From RGIG4074 sp964615285 (GTDB lineage: Bacteria > Bacillota > Clostridia > Christensenellales > Borkfalkiaceae), in the NCBI GenBank assembly GCA_964615285.1, contig CAZTND010000001.1:10259-74258 (forward strand): 64,000 bases of DNA. Reading direction: 5' to 3'. Positions within the stretch are counted from its first letter, which is position 1; each line of letters begins with the position of its first letter. Under the pieces are notes generated by a model that saw nothing but the letters and a program-made list of their open reading frames with translations, had not been told where the DNA came from and searched no databases. Of the stretch, positions 22,301 through 29,837 are shown in pieces. The position numbers and the translations under genes are program-made.

Positions 22301-22412
22301 TGATGGCGACCGAGAAATAACTCGTCACGAAATACGCCGCGATGAAAACGACCATGAGCACCGCGAACACCGCCGTCAGCGGGATCCACAATTTTTTGGA
22401 AAATGCTTTCAT
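19377..22412 (-). CDS. Membrane-anchored, domain-permuted GH3 glycoside hydrolase
   Basis: A 1011-residue GH3-family enzyme (beta-glucosidase/beta-xylosidase group) with permuted order. After an N-terminal membrane helix (about 9-33) come the GH3 C-terminal sandwich and fibronectin-type domain (to about residue 500, with YPFGYGLSYSTFEYSDF). The TIM barrel follows, with GPGANIHRTPYSGRNFEYYSEDG, KHFALNDQE and the nucleophile region GAAITDCSIF. A second membrane helix ends the protein. In most GH3 enzymes the barrel comes first; reversed order is known in some Ruminococcus and Butyrivibrio enzymes. AAGGAG precedes the start. It follows the lipoprotein gene on the same strand and probably acts on the outer cell surface. 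Confidence 0.88.
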   Translation of the reverse strand: MKAFSKKLWIPLTAVFAVLMVVFIAAYFVTSYFSVAINAALGTTNFKVVADPDAQIFYEPLALDDAALEEAERALCEEIEGEGAALLFNKDNALPLEEGTKFSCFSQSSVDLMYGGTGSGGVDADDAVTLHAAITETFGSGSVNQDLWTFYVTSGYSRENAATTGGHQGQYQVNEVPWRLYESAGVTDSFAEYGDVALVVLARSGGEGADLPDDEDCFESNGVYDYDSTDGDYLQLTAEEIDMLDHIQAYKENGTFKKVVVLLNSANSLQLDFFDDYDIDAALWIGDVGMTGINAVVDILAGNINPSGRIVDTFLNDNHSSPAMVNFGAFPYSNADELELATGQNNTDSGVSKGNRNYVIYQEGIYVGYRYYETRYEDYVFGNGNAGDYDYAADVAYPFGYGLSYSTFEYSDFSVTDNGDDTFTVSVDVENTGNVDAKHTVQIYFSSPYTDYDKENGVEKAAVELCGFDKQEIRAGQTRTYTITVDKEDLTSYDSNGAETYILDAGDYYFTAGRNAHDAVNNIIRAKAADQNITLDESRMYGVGTDGTGDASLAAKWNNAALDTDTFSVSSATGNEITNRFDNADLNKYEGTATSQSITYLTRSDWTNTFPTKVETLTVNDTMWADGLTHDETGENSRSALVERYKSEYWADATELPTQGADGDLSAIDLRDKDYDDPMWEELLDQIPFSEMTPLIENGFHLTEAVPSINLPGTRDENGPQGFTATIVGGGSAMAYTSEDVMAATFNLDLVAEMGQYIGEDFQRAAGEDAESQYTGIYGPGANIHRTPYSGRNFEYYSEDGWLSGEICAVEVSAIQERGVYVFTKHFALNDQEEGRYGISTWSNEQAIREIYLEGFEGSVVDGGGLGVMSSFNRLGVVWSGAHEGLMTGILRDEWGMKGAAITDCSIFADYMDMRLGVLAGQDLWDGYGSTMDIRLSSYANDAAIVTACRLAAKHIIYSIINSHAMNIGNAEIVPALPWWQTTILSVMIVCIVLTVGSAAMLTVSCLKRKE

Positions 22413-22529
22413 GCCTGTATTACTCCTTAAATGTCGGGATTATTTTTTTCGGCTCCGGCTATCCGGGGCGGGGGCATGCCCGCGAACGGATTCCGAAACC
22501 ATTGATTTCTTTGCTTTCCGGTAAAATCT

Positions 22530-23381
22530 TTACTCTGCGGCGGACGCCTCGACGGGCGTCATGGTGAGATTATCGTAATCGAGCTGCCACTGCACGCCGC
22601 TGATGCCGTTCCAGATGGCAATCATGTACTCGTTCGACAGTTCCTGCGTCAAGGTCAGGGTGCAAATGAGGTCCTCGTCGATGGAGTAGCTGCATGTGAA
22701 GGGCACGTTGCTTTCGCCCATGGTCGTGCTGATGGTGCAAGACGTTTCCGTATCGAACGTGAGCGTCCATTCTCTATCGTTGTAAGTCCCGGTGAAAGCG
22801 GTCGCATCCGTTTCCTCTTCCGCTACATAGAAGTCCGCGATGAAGGCGTCGGCGTCCGCATAAATCACCTCCGTCCCGCCGGTGAACGAAACATCGCGCG
22901 AATACGACTGGCCGGATACGACGGAAATGTTCATCGTAAAGGTGTAGACGCCGTTGGTGTTGCCGTAAGCGGTAGCGGTCTTCGTTTCCGTGACGGAACC
23001 GTCGTCGTCGATGACCGACAGGCTGATCGAAAGCCCCTCTACACCGTCTCTTACCGTTTCTCCCCAACTCCCGGACATGTAGCTTTCCTCGTAGGCGGAA
23101 TTTTCCGCCGCAGGCGAATTGTCATGGCTGCCGATTCTGTAACGGCTGAGCACGGCGGTGTAGTCGGCGTTCAGATTGAGCCAAAAAGCGTAGTTCCGCC
23201 CCGCCGCTTCCAAATCCGATCCGCCCATCGTTCCCGTGAACTGATAGGTTTGGGAAGAGCCGCCCGACGAATCGTCGCCGCTGCTGTCCGCTCCGCCGCC
23301 GTCACAGCCCGCAACCGCAAACACGGTCGCGGCGGAACACAGCGCAAGCAAAAATCCGAGCAATAACCTTTTAAGCTTCAT
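22530..23381 (-). CDS. Secreted lipoprotein of unknown function
   Basis: A 283-residue lipoprotein. The signal peptide ends in AVAGC, followed by a Gly/Ser/Asp-rich linker (about 27-43) and beta-rich repeats with many Thr, Ser and aromatic residues, as in surface binding proteins. I recognise no family. It sits upstream of the GH3 gene on the same strand (117 bases between), so a role in holding carbohydrate for that enzyme is possible but only inferred. Confidence 0.7.
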   Translation of the reverse strand: MKLKRLLLGFLLALCSAATVFAVAGCDGGGADSSGDDSSGGSSQTYQFTGTMGGSDLEAAGRNYAFWLNLNADYTAVLSRYRIGSHDNSPAAENSAYEESYMSGSWGETVRDGVEGLSISLSVIDDDGSVTETKTATAYGNTNGVYTFTMNISVVSGQSYSRDVSFTGGTEVIYADADAFIADFYVAEEETDATAFTGTYNDREWTLTFDTETSCTISTTMGESNVPFTCSYSIDEDLICTLTLTQELSNEYMIAIWNGISGVQWQLDYDNLTMTPVEASAAE

Positions 23382-23700
23382 AAAAACCTCCCTTTTATCC
23401 GACGTTGCCGCCGGTTTTTTCTTTATTCCGGCGGCGCGCCGAAAAATTCACGCCGCCTTGTGCTGTCGGAAATTATAAAACTTTCCCCGTACCGTTTCAA
23501 CCCAAACAGCGCAATTTCATCTTTCCGCCGCCCGGATTGATTTTTCGCTTGCACGCCCTTTTGTTTTTTCGGCGCAAACTTACACAGGAAAAAGTTATCC
23601 CGAAAATCCCGCGCGCGGTTCCGCGGCGGGCGAACGCGAACTTGTGCGATAAGTTTAGGACGAAAAAAGAAAAGGTTGCGCGGTATATTTCCCCGCCCCC
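23382..23700. other. Divergent spacer, no gene seen
   Basis: This stretch lies between the lipoprotein gene (minus) and the two-component system (plus). I see no coding frame with a start signal, no clear minus-strand promoter and no LytTR-type paired repeats. Confidence 0.4.
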
Positions 23701-23729
23701 TTGACAAAAAAGCGGGTTGCCGTTATACT
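23701..23729 (+). promoter_or_regulatory. Sigma-A promoter of the two-component system
   Basis: TTGACA (23701-23706) and TATACT (23724-23729) are 17 bases apart, 57 bases before the response-regulator start. Confidence 0.85.
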
Positions 23730-23785
23730 GAAAACAAAGCCTTATTCTGTTTTGATTTTCGGTTTAAGGGGAAGGGAAAAAAACG

Positions 23786-24499
23786 ATGTATACGATTGCC
23801 ATTGTGGAAGACGACAAATTGCAGGCGGCGGCCCTGAAAGAATACCTGCTGCGTTACGCCGCCGAAAACGGCGAAGCATTCTCCGTGAAGACCTTTGCCA
23901 ATGCGGTGATTTTTCTCGAAAATTACACGGCGGTGTACGACGTGGTGTTTATGGACATCAAAATGCCCTATCTCAACGGCATCGCCGCGGCGCACAAACT
24001 CAGGGAAATGGACAAAGAAGTGCTCCTCTTTTTCATCACCAGCCTGACGCAGTATGCTATCCGCGGCTACGAAGTGGACGCCCTCAACTACATCGTGAAG
24101 CCCGTCGAATACAACGAATTTGCGCTGAAATTCCGCAAGGCTATGGATAAACTGGCTGAAAAAAAATCCGTGGAACTGCTTGTTCCTACGGATATGGGGT
24201 ATAAAAAACTTTCCCCCGCCGAAATATATTACGTCGAAGTGCGCGGTCACCACTGTAAATATCATACGGCCGGCGGAGAATACAGACAATACCAGTCGAT
24301 CAAATCCATCGAGGAAAAACTGTCCCCCTACGGTTTTGCCCGCTGCAACAACTGCTATCTCGTCAACCTGCGCTTCGTCAGCTCGGTCAAAGGATTTACC
24401 GCCGTGGTCGGCGGAGACGAACTGCAGATTTCCCACCCGCGCAAAAAAGAATTTATGCACCGCCTGACGGCATTCTTTGACGGAGGAGATTTCAAATAG
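23786..24499 (+). CDS. LytTR-family response regulator
   Basis: A 237-residue regulator of the AgrA/LytR type. The receiver domain (1-125) has acidic pair EDD at 8-10, phospho-acceptor Asp57 in FMDIKMP and Lys in IVKPVE. A LytTR DNA-binding domain (about 135-235) follows, with FARCNNCYLVNLRFV and ISHPRKKEF. The histidine kinase gene follows at once. LytTR regulators usually control secreted or surface functions; the target here is unknown, though the divergent lipoprotein-GH3 genes are a natural candidate. Confidence 0.92.
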   Translation: MYTIAIVEDDKLQAAALKEYLLRYAAENGEAFSVKTFANAVIFLENYTAVYDVVFMDIKMPYLNGIAAAHKLREMDKEVLLFFITSLTQYAIRGYEVDALNYIVKPVEYNEFALKFRKAMDKLAEKKSVELLVPTDMGYKKLSPAEIYYVEVRGHHCKYHTAGGEYRQYQSIKSIEEKLSPYGFARCNNCYLVNLRFVSSVKGFTAVVGGDELQISHPRKKEFMHRLTAFFDGGDFK

Positions 24500-24500
24500 C

Positions 24501-25850
24501 ATGTTCTGGACTTACATATATGAGTTTTCCCTGTTTTTCTCCAATTTTTTGCAGACGGAAATATGCTCGGTCGTCTGTTCCTGGTCCAGAAAAAGAAGAA
24601 AACACTTTCTTCTGCGCCTCGCCGGGCTGACGATCGCGGGCACCGTATTATGCATTCCCCTCGCCGTCGCAAATTATGAAACGCCCGAACCGTTCGATTT
24701 TCCCGTCAGAGTGCTTTGCTATCTGCTCGTTTCGGGCATGGCATTCGGCGTGCTCGCGTTTTGTTATGACGAGCGCCCCGCCGAACTTCTTTTTTGCTGG
24801 TGCTCCGGCGTGGCATGTCAGCAAATCAGCACCCGTTTTTATCAACTCATCCAGAACCTCTGCGGCGTCAACGACAAAATTTCCCTCAGCTTTTTCGGAA
24901 ACGACGCCTCCGGCTGGTATAACTGGCTCATCTTTTTCGGGTATTACGCCGTCGTCTATTTCCTTTGGTGGCTGATATTCCGCAAGCGCGATCGGCTGGA
25001 ACTCGATCGACAGACCGCCATTAACGTGGCTACCCTGTCCGCAATTACCGTGCTTTTGGTGAACGGGCTGGTGTGTGTGGCGCGGGTATACGAAGAAGAG
25101 AGCCTGGCGCTCAATATCATTCTCAAAATTTTCTGCATCCTCTTCGGGTTCATCATCCTGTTCATTTGCGCGGGCATACTTTCGCAGAGCAAAACCAAGC
25201 GGGACATGAACGTGCTCAAACACATGTGGCGGCAGGAACAACTGCAATTTGAACACGCGAAGGCGAGCATCGACGTCATCAACGCCAAGTGTCACGACCT
25301 GAAGCATATGTTCGCAAACCTGGAAAACAAACTGAACCGCTCGGAAATAGACGAACTTAAAGAAGCCGTGGAATTCTACGACAGAAACATTAAGACGGGC
25401 AACAAAATTCTGGACGTCATCCTGTGCGAAAAGTCCATGATATGCGCGCGGGACAACATCCGCCTGACCTGCCTTGCGGACGGAAAACTGCTCTCCTTTC
25501 TCTCTCCCGCGCAAACCTATTCCCTGTTCGGCAACATGCTCGACAACGCCATCGAAGCGGTGCGGCTGCTCGCCGACGAAAACAAGCGCATCATTTCGCT
25601 GACCGTGCGCGAAGCCGGGGACAATATCGAAATCGAAAGCGTGAACTATTGCGCGGACGGGCGGGACATGACGGGAACCATACCGCAGACGAGCAAAGCC
25701 GACCGCAACAAGCACGGTTACGGCATAAAGAGCATGAAATACATCACGGAACAATACGGCGGCACACTTTCCCTGCATGAGCATGGCGGCGCTTTCACGC
25801 TGCATATCCGCATTCCCAAAAAAGCTACCCCCCCCCCTGCGCATAAATAA
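24501..25850 (+). CDS. AgrC-like sensor histidine kinase
   Basis: A 449-residue kinase. About six membrane helices (1-210) form a sensor with no large outside loop. A cytoplasmic dimerisation helix carries the phospho-acceptor in KCHDLKHM (His near 264), followed by an ATPase domain with N box NMLDNAIEA and a GYGIKSMKYI G box. The start is taken at 24501, just after the regulator stop, with GGAGGAG about 14 bases upstream. AgrC-like sensors often detect peptides, but no agrD-like peptide gene is visible. A run of ten C bases (25828-25837) lies in the last codons. Confidence 0.88.
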   Translation: MFWTYIYEFSLFFSNFLQTEICSVVCSWSRKRRKHFLLRLAGLTIAGTVLCIPLAVANYETPEPFDFPVRVLCYLLVSGMAFGVLAFCYDERPAELLFCWCSGVACQQISTRFYQLIQNLCGVNDKISLSFFGNDASGWYNWLIFFGYYAVVYFLWWLIFRKRDRLELDRQTAINVATLSAITVLLVNGLVCVARVYEEESLALNIILKIFCILFGFIILFICAGILSQSKTKRDMNVLKHMWRQEQLQFEHAKASIDVINAKCHDLKHMFANLENKLNRSEIDELKEAVEFYDRNIKTGNKILDVILCEKSMICARDNIRLTCLADGKLLSFLSPAQTYSLFGNMLDNAIEAVRLLADENKRIISLTVREAGDNIEIESVNYCADGRDMTGTIPQTSKADRNKHGYGIKSMKYITEQYGGTLSLHEHGGAFTLHIRIPKKATPPPAHK

Positions 25851-25852
25851 GC

Positions 25853-25872
25853 CGATCGATCCGATCGTTTTT
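25853..25872 (+). terminator. Short terminator after the kinase gene
   Basis: CGATCG, a three-base loop, CGATCG and five T bases lie directly after the stop codon. The stem is short, so it may be weak. Confidence 0.5.
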
Positions 25873-26034
25873 GAATTTGATCTGCAAAGATTCACAAACC
25901 CAAACTTGCTGGAAATCATTTTAAGCATTATTACAAAGTATAGCAAAAGTAATGCCTTACACTAAAATAACCGAAACCAATAATCACCATTAAAAAGTTA
26001 TAATAAAACCTATACATAAAAATATGTGTGATAC

Positions 26035-26063
26035 TTGCAATTCCACGTCGTATGTGATAAAAT
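26035..26063 (+). promoter_or_regulatory. Promoter of the candidate sRNA
   Basis: TTGCAA (26035-26040) and TAAAAT (26058-26063) are 17 bases apart. No coding frame follows, but structured sequence and a terminator do. Confidence 0.6.
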
Positions 26064-26069
26064 TCTCTT

Positions 26070-26217
26070 GTCATTAGAATTCATTTCTTTTGTCCTCCGT
26101 TTGATTATTTCTTGTGACCGGCGGGTCGCTTCTTTTATTATAATCAAACGGAGTTCTTTTGTCCTCTTCACCGGCTTCGCCTTCTCTGAACCCCCGGACT
26201 ATCCGGGGGTTTTCTTT
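26070..26217 (+). ncRNA. Candidate structured small RNA, CsfG-like in layout
   Basis: About 148 bases between a promoter and a strong terminator. Hairpin 1 is a perfect 14-bp stem (26095-26108 with 26140-26153) that encloses a smaller 6-bp stem (26114-26119 with 26124-26129, loop GGCG). Hairpin 2 is the terminator. The linker is pyrimidine-rich, and TTCTTTTGTCCTC occurs twice, at 26085-26097 and 26154-26166, overlapping and flanking stem 1. The CCTC/CCTCC motifs are complementary to Shine-Dalgarno sequences. The layout recalls the endospore-former sRNA CsfG (two hairpins around a pyrimidine-rich centre), but the promoter looks vegetative. It could also be another RNA family. Confidence 0.5.
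26190..26217 (+). terminator. Terminator of the candidate sRNA
   Basis: ACCCCCGGA (26190-26198) pairs with TCCGGGGGT (26202-26210), followed by TTTCTTT. It converges with the tmRNA terminator a few bases away. Confidence 0.85.
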
Positions 26218-26221
26218 ATAC

Positions 26222-26248
26222 AAAAAAGAAACCGACAAATCGGTTTCT
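26222..26248 (-). terminator. Terminator of ssrA
   Basis: AGAAACCGA and TCGGTTTCT form a 9-bp stem with loop CAAA, followed on the minus strand by a T run. Confidence 0.88.
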
Positions 26249-26288
26249 GATTCTGACGTGAACGCAGCGTGTGCGTATACGTCGCATA

Positions 26289-26637
26289 TGGTGGACCAGT
26301 CGGGACTTGCACCCGAGTCTTGACGGCTTTGGATGGATTTTCTACATGCTTAGTCCGTCTTTCATCCCTTTTCCGTCGTTTCGGCGAACAAACCCGACGG
26401 AACGTGTGCCGCTGAATACAGCCGATTTGCCGCGGCAAGATCAGACCGACCGTTCCCTGTCTTAAATGATGCCCGCCGCGCGGCGACAGGAACCGCGCGG
26501 AAGACATACGCTAATTAAGCAGCGTAAGCGAGACGATTATTGTCTGCATTTAAATTTAAGGTTTCCGTTTTAACGAAGCCGAGCCTTCGGCATGCTTACC
26601 GCACCCGCCGCAGCCAATCGAATCTGAGAACTGGCCC
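26289..26637 (-). ncRNA. ssrA: Transfer-messenger RNA (tmRNA)
   Basis: A 349-nt tmRNA that rescues stalled ribosomes with SmpB. The acceptor strands GGGCCAG (5-prime end at 26637) and CTGGTCC pair fully, with one G-U, and the 3-prime ACCA is encoded (end at 26289). The T arm has a TCGGG/CCCGA stem. The tag frame starts at GCA (26547) and ends at TAA (26515), coding ADNNRLAYAA, which becomes AADNNRLAYAA with the charged alanine. Pseudoknot-like paired segments lie between tag and acceptor end. The T loop TGCAAGT departs from the usual TTCRANY at its second base. Confidence 0.95.
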
Positions 26638-26651
26638 GTATCGGGAGATTT

Positions 26652-26680
26652 ATTATAACACGCTTTCCGCCGTTTGTCCA
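26652..26680 (-). promoter_or_regulatory. Promoter of ssrA
   Basis: On the minus strand TGGACA (26675-26680) and TATAAT (26652-26657) are 17 bases apart, about 15 bases before the mature tmRNA 5-prime end. Confidence 0.8.
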
Positions 26681-26718
26681 CTATATTGAAGAAAAATTTT
26701 TCTCCCACGGAAAAATTT

Positions 26719-27441
26719 TTACGCCTTTTTCTTCTTTTTCGCCGCCGTGCGGTGTTCCTCGCCCGACAGGAGCCGGCGGATGTTCAGCCGGTGCGCGAAC
26801 CAGGTGAGGGCGTTCAGGATCAGGATGAGGACAAAGAGCGAAATGACATAGGGATCTGCAAGATAGTCCTGCGGCGCATAGTTGAGATAGAACACCGTGG
26901 CCTGCCAGATGGAAAAGCCCGTGACGCCCAAGAGCGAACCCATGGAGCCCCAGTTGGAGAGCTTGATGTAGAGCACGACCAAGAGCAGCGCAGCCAGCCC
27001 GACGGCGAGGAAATACGGCTGTTCGCACCCCATGCACAGCCAGAAGAGCCCGAGCGTGGAAGCGATGCCCTTTCCCCCCTTGAAATGCATGAAACAGGGA
27101 AAGATGTGCCCGACGATGACGCATACGCCGCAAAGATAGCGCGTGAAGTCGCTGACAAGAACATGGGTGCCCTCAAAATAGAAGTTGCGGAAGATGAAAT
27201 AGCTGATGACCGCGGGAATGCCGCCCTTGAATGCGTCCAGCAAAAAGGTGACCAACCCGATCTTCCAGCCGAAGGTGCGGAACATGTTCATGGTACCGGG
27301 GTTGCCGCTCCCCTCTTTGCGGATGTCGTGATGTTTGAGTTTTGAAACGAGCGTGGCGAAATTGATGCTGCCGATGAGGTAACAGACGACCGCCATCAGC
27401 AAAAACCAATACCACAGCTGCGAAAGCGCAAGTTCTCTCAC
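26719..27441 (-). CDS. plsY: Glycerol-3-phosphate acyltransferase PlsY
   Basis: A 240-residue membrane enzyme that moves acyl groups from acyl-phosphate to glycerol-3-phosphate, the first step of phospholipid synthesis in Firmicutes. The family motifs are present: GSINFATLVSKLKHHDIRKEGSGNPGTMN, HIFPCFMHFKGGKGIAST and a third short loop. Five membrane helices are visible. The C terminus has a Lys-rich tail (AAKKKKKA). It lies four bases after der and is probably co-transcribed. Confidence 0.94.
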   Translation of the reverse strand: MRELALSQLWYWFLLMAVVCYLIGSINFATLVSKLKHHDIRKEGSGNPGTMNMFRTFGWKIGLVTFLLDAFKGGIPAVISYFIFRNFYFEGTHVLVSDFTRYLCGVCVIVGHIFPCFMHFKGGKGIASTLGLFWLCMGCEQPYFLAVGLAALLLVVLYIKLSNWGSMGSLLGVTGFSIWQATVFYLNYAPQDYLADPYVISLFVLILILNALTWFAHRLNIRRLLSGEEHRTAAKKKKKA

Positions 27442-27445
27442 TCTT

Positions 27446-28765
27446 TTACACTCCTTCCTCTTCTTTCTTCTGCCTCAAAACCAGGCGGACGGGCGTGCCC
27501 GAAAAATCGTATGCCTTGCGGATGGTATTTTCGAGATAGCGCTCGTAGGAAAAATGCATCAGCGTTTCGTCGTTCACAAAAAACACAAAGGTGGGCGGCA
27601 CGGCGTTCGCCTGCGTGGTGTAGAAAATGCGGAGCCGCCTGCCGTTGTAGGACGGCGGTTCATTGATGCGCACGGCGTCCATGATGAGATCGTTGAGTGC
27701 GCCGATGGACACCCGCCGCGTGACGTTCGCGTATACCATGTCCGCAAGTTCGAGGATCTTTTCGGCGCGCTGACCCGTCTTGGCGGAGATGTACACCGAC
27801 TTGAAATAACTCATGAATTTGAGATCCTCTTTGAGCTTTTCCTCGAAACGGTTGATGGTGTTCGTATCCTTTTCGACCAGGTCCCACTTGTTCATGGCGA
27901 TGACCGAAGGCTTGCCCTGTTCGTGCACATAGCCGATGATCTTTGTGTCCTGTTCGGTGATGCCCTCGGCGGCATCCACGACCAACACGCACACGTCGGC
28001 GCGGCGCACGGCGTCGAACGCGCGCAGGACGGAATAGTACTCCACGTCGTCCTCCACGCTGCGCTTACGGCGGATGCCCGCCGTGTCGATGAGGGTATAC
28101 CGCCTGCCGTCCCGCTCCAGAAGGGTATCCACGGCGTCGCGCGTGGTGCCCGCGACGGGCGTGACGATGGAGCGCTCGCTGCCCAAAAGCCTGTTGACGA
28201 GGGAGGATTTGCCCGCATTGGGCTTGCCGACGATGGCGATTTTCAGAGAGGTATGCTCCTCCTCGCCGCCGTCCCCGATGTAGGAAAGGGCTTCGTCCAA
28301 CACGTCGCCGATGCCCTGCGAATGCTCGGAGGAAACCGCGAAGGGCTCGCCCAGCCCCAAAGCATAGAAATCGAACAGCTTTTCCTGCGCATACTCATCT
28401 ATTTTATTGACGACGAGCACGACGGGCTTTTTGCTGCGGCGGAGCTTTTCCGCCACGTCATAGTCCGACGAGGTCAGCCCCTCTTTGCCGTCCGTGAAAA
28501 ACAGAATGACGTCCGCCCGTTCGATGGCGATGTCCGCCTGTTTGGCGATGTGCCGCCACATATCGTCCTCGCTCTTGAGTTCTATGCCGCCCGTGTCGAC
28601 GACGGTAAATTTCTTGCCCCGCCATTCGGCGTCGGCATACAGCCGGTCGCGGGTGACGCCCGGGCGGTTTTCGGTGATGGAAATTTTTCTGCCGACGACC
28701 TTGTTGAAAAACGTGCTCTTGCCCACGTTCGGCCGTCCGACGATGGCGATCAAGGGATATGCCAT
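27446..28765 (-). CDS. der: Ribosome biogenesis GTPase Der (EngA)
   Basis: A 439-residue protein with two tandem GTPase domains and a KH-like C-terminal domain, as in all Der proteins. The first G1 loop is GRPNVGKST, the second GKPNAGKSS; DTGGIE and DTAGIRR are the G3 motifs; NKID and NKWDL are the G4 motifs. Der works in 50S subunit assembly. AAAAGGAGG lies before the ATG. Confidence 0.97.
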   Translation of the reverse strand: MAYPLIAIVGRPNVGKSTFFNKVVGRKISITENRPGVTRDRLYADAEWRGKKFTVVDTGGIELKSEDDMWRHIAKQADIAIERADVILFFTDGKEGLTSSDYDVAEKLRRSKKPVVLVVNKIDEYAQEKLFDFYALGLGEPFAVSSEHSQGIGDVLDEALSYIGDGGEEEHTSLKIAIVGKPNAGKSSLVNRLLGSERSIVTPVAGTTRDAVDTLLERDGRRYTLIDTAGIRRKRSVEDDVEYYSVLRAFDAVRRADVCVLVVDAAEGITEQDTKIIGYVHEQGKPSVIAMNKWDLVEKDTNTINRFEEKLKEDLKFMSYFKSVYISAKTGQRAEKILELADMVYANVTRRVSIGALNDLIMDAVRINEPPSYNGRRLRIFYTTQANAVPPTFVFFVNDETLMHFSYERYLENTIRKAYDFSGTPVRLVLRQKKEEEGV

Positions 28766-28809
28766 GGCTGCGCCTCCTTTTCTCTTTTTCCGTGTGATGA
28801 TTCCGTATT

Positions 28810-28838
28810 ATTATACCGTAATTCCGCGCGTTTGTAAA
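28810..28838 (-). promoter_or_regulatory. Sigma-A promoter of der-plsY
   Basis: On the minus strand TTTACA (28833-28838) and TATAAT (28810-28815) are 17 bases apart. Confidence 0.75.
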
Positions 28839-28880
28839 GGAAAAAAGCCCGGGATTTTGCGTTCGGCGCCCGTTTATAAG

Positions 28881-28916
28881 CGGACGCGGCTGCGGGAAAT
28901 GCCGCAGCCGCGTCCG
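28881..28916 (-). terminator. Hairpin ending the lgt-to-membrane-protein operon
   Basis: A perfect 15-bp stem (CGGACGCGGCTGCGG with CCGCAGCCGCGTCCG, loop of six) lies 30 bases after the stop of the next gene. It lacks an immediate T run; TTTTTT occurs about 30 bases further on. Confidence 0.6.
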
Positions 28917-28946
28917 GACGTTCTCTTACGTTATGATCTTACAGAA

Positions 28947-29279
28947 TCAGGAACCCAGCACCAGAAAGCCGAACACGGCGCCGAGGATGTAGAGCACGAG
29001 CGCGATGAAATAGAGATATTTCATCCAATTGGCCTTGCCGCGGCAGAAATCCCATGCCGGCCAGGCGATGGCAATGAGCATGAGGATGCTGGCGACTTTG
29101 GTGAGCACGCCGGTGACGCTTTCCAATCCGCAGAGATTCAATACGCCGCCGACCAACACCATGAGCGCCGAAACGACCATGCCGATGTAGGAAAGGGCGC
29201 GCAAGGTGATCGTCTTGTTGATGCCCTTTTCTTTCCTGTGCGTCTGATTCTTTTGTGTTTGATTCTTTTCGTTAGACAT
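28947..29279 (-). CDS. Small membrane protein of unknown function
   Basis: A 110-residue protein with a hydrophilic, Lys/Gln/Asn-rich N terminus (about 1-22) and three or four membrane helices. No family motif is recognised. It follows pyrR on the same strand after about 30 bases and may be the last gene of that operon. Confidence 0.6.
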   Translation of the reverse strand: MSNEKNQTQKNQTHRKEKGINKTITLRALSYIGMVVSALMVLVGGVLNLCGLESVTGVLTKVASILMLIAIAWPAWDFCRGKANWMKYLYFIALVLYILGAVFGFLVLGS

Positions 29280-29309
29280 ATAATGACACCTCTTGATATG
29301 ATTATTTTT

Positions 29310-29837
29310 TCACTGTCCGAGATATATCCCCGCCTCTGCATCCCCGGCATACCGCGGCACGCGGACGAAGATCTTGCCCTCCGGGCCGGCGAGAACATTT
29401 TCGCCCACGTAATCGGCGGCAAAGGGAAGCTGCCGGCTGCCCCTGTCCGCAACGGTCAGAAGCCGGATGCGCTTCGGCCTGCCCAATGCCAGCACGGCGG
29501 AGATCGCCGCACGGACCGTTCTGCCCGTATAGAGGACGTCGTCGCAAAGCACGACGGTCTTTCCGTCCACGGAGAAATCGACGATGGTGAGATTCTGCGC
29601 AACGGAGATGCCGCGCAGGAGATCGTCGCGGTAGAGCGTGACGTCCAGCGCGCCCGTGGGCAGACGCACACCCTCGATCTTCTCCAGCTCGTCCCGCAGT
29701 TTTTCCGCCACGGCAACGCCGCTCTTCTGGATGCCCAGCAGCACCACGCCGTCCGTTCCGGCGTTGCGCTCGACCACTTCGTGCGCCAAACGGACAAATA
29801 TCCTGTTCAGTTTTCCGCCATCTGTCAATCTCTTCAT
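29310..29837 (-). CDS. pyrR: Pyrimidine operon regulator / uracil phosphoribosyltransferase PyrR
   Basis: A 175-residue PRTase-fold protein. The PRPP loop reads VVLCDDVLYTGRTVRAA (about residues 94-110), and the N-terminal half has GIQKSGVAVAEKL. In Bacillus PyrR binds pyr leader RNA to cause termination and has weak UPRTase activity. No PyrR-type leader or pyr gene lies here; it sits alone after rluD with an ATGA overlap, so its targets are elsewhere. Confidence 0.93.
   Translation of the reverse strand: MKRLTDGGKLNRIFVRLAHEVVERNAGTDGVVLLGIQKSGVAVAEKLRDELEKIEGVRLPTGALDVTLYRDDLLRGISVAQNLTIVDFSVDGKTVVLCDDVLYTGRTVRAAISAVLALGRPKRIRLLTVADRGSRQLPFAADYVGENVLAGPEGKIFVRVPRYAGDAEAGIYLGQ

Noticed and set aside
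25868..25965. A short frame reading FEFDLQRFTNPN after the histidine kinase
   Set aside because: The FDLQRF string recalls N termini of some secreted proteins, but there is no start signal and the frame ends after about 30 codons.
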